The notes beneath the pieces are model-generated. The model was not told the DNA's origin and ran no database searches. It worked only from the letters and a program-made list of their open reading frames with translations. Shown here piece by piece: positions 6,068 to 6,265 of a stretch of DNA of 6,265 nucleotides. The stretch is taken from NCBI GenBank assembly GCA_009993495.1, contig JAACTI010000143.1:1-6265 (forward strand), written 5' to 3'. Within the stretch, counting starts at the first letter, position 1; every line of letters begins with the position of its first letter. Source of the DNA: Deltaproteobacteria bacterium (GTDB taxonomy: Bacteria > Desulfobacterota > Desulfuromonadia > Desulfuromonadales > Geopsychrobacteraceae). The position numbers and the translations under genes were made by a program.

Positions 6068-6107
6068 AGTTTCAGGGGATCGGCCTTGGCCGGTTCCCTG
6101 AAATTTT
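6068..6107 (+). terminator. Strong Rho-independent-type stem-loop between livJ and livH
   Basis: TTTCAGGG (6070-6077) pairs with CCCTGAAA (6096-6103), and the stem continues inward through GATCGGCC and GGCCGGTT with two G-U pairs to a tiny loop near 6085-6088. TTTT follows at 6104-6107. It is the most stable structure in the window. Because livH starts 68 bases later on the same strand, it probably acts as a partial terminator or 3' stabiliser that keeps the binding protein in excess of the permease. Confidence 0.8.
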
Positions 6108-6174
6108 GTGCGCAGTGTTTGCTTACGCCGCTTAGCGCGATTTTCTTTCGCCTTGCCGTCTGGTTTGAACATTC

Positions 6175-6265
6175 ATGGAATATTTTATTGAACTTTTTCT
6201 CGGCGGTCTGACCCGGGGAAGTATTTATGCCCTGATTGCCCTGGGTTACACCATGGTTTATGGCA
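6175..6265 (+). CDS. livH: Branched-chain amino-acid ABC transporter permease LivH, 5' part
   Basis: Only the first 30 residues are in the window; the gene runs off the right edge. They read as the amino end of LivH, an inner-membrane permease subunit: a short start, then GGLTRGSIYALIALGYTMVYG, which closely matches the first membrane helix of E. coli LivH (NGVTLGSTYALIAIGYTMVYG). The start at 6175 is forced by an in-frame TGA at 6166-6168. No clear Shine-Dalgarno site precedes it (TTTGAACATTC). It would pair with LivM and the LivG/LivF ATPases, presumably encoded further right. Confidence 0.9.
   Translation, partial: MEYFIELFLGGLTRGSIYALIALGYTMVYG

Noticed and set aside
1..6265. CRISPR arrays, tRNA or rRNA genes, insertion sequences
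   Set aside because: No spaced direct repeats, cloverleaf or rRNA-like segments, or transposase frames were seen on either strand.

Overview
The window looks like a chromosomal piece of a Gram-negative bacterium of moderate GC content. The style suggests a Desulfuromonadales/Geobacter-like deltaproteobacterium: a PATAN/DUF4388-like protein, a ParA/MinD-like protein and a LivJ-type amino-acid transporter sit close together. This placement is inferred from gene content only; there is no rRNA or marker gene to confirm it. All recognised genes are on the + strand.

Layout. Positions 1-155 hold the 3' end (or all) of a very cysteine-rich small protein read in frame 3. Positions 156-500 are non-coding. 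They contain a REP-like palindrome (174-197) and an extended -10 promoter that sits directly against the next start codon. Positions 501-2420 encode a full-length ABC-F ATPase (ribosome-associated class, two ABC domains, 639 aa). Its stop codon overlaps the start of the next gene (2417-3655), a ParA/MinD-like protein. That protein lacks both lysines of the deviant Walker A motif and carries a C-terminal extension with a CPLC/HACC zinc-knuckle-like pattern. After a short gap with a candidate promoter comes a 317-aa protein (3751-4704) with two PATAN/DUF4388-like modules and a helical tail. A 188-base gap follows with overlapping, mutually exclusive inverted repeats, a promoter and a perfect Shine-Dalgarno site. 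Next is a LivJ/LivK-type periplasmic branched-chain amino-acid binding protein (4893-6008). Two stem-loops, the second a strong terminator shape, separate it from the start of livH (6175 to the window end).

How the parts relate. The last two genes are the beginning of a liv (HAAT-family) uptake operon. The binding protein is probably made in excess of the permease, because a terminator-like structure and a weak ribosome site lie between them. The ABC-F gene and the pseudo-ParA gene are probably co-transcribed and translationally coupled. The PATAN protein may belong with the pseudo-ParA protein, but only adjacency supports that. The least conventional part of the window is the pair at 2417-4704: a degenerate P-loop ATPase fused to a putative metal-binding module, next to a tandem PATAN protein.
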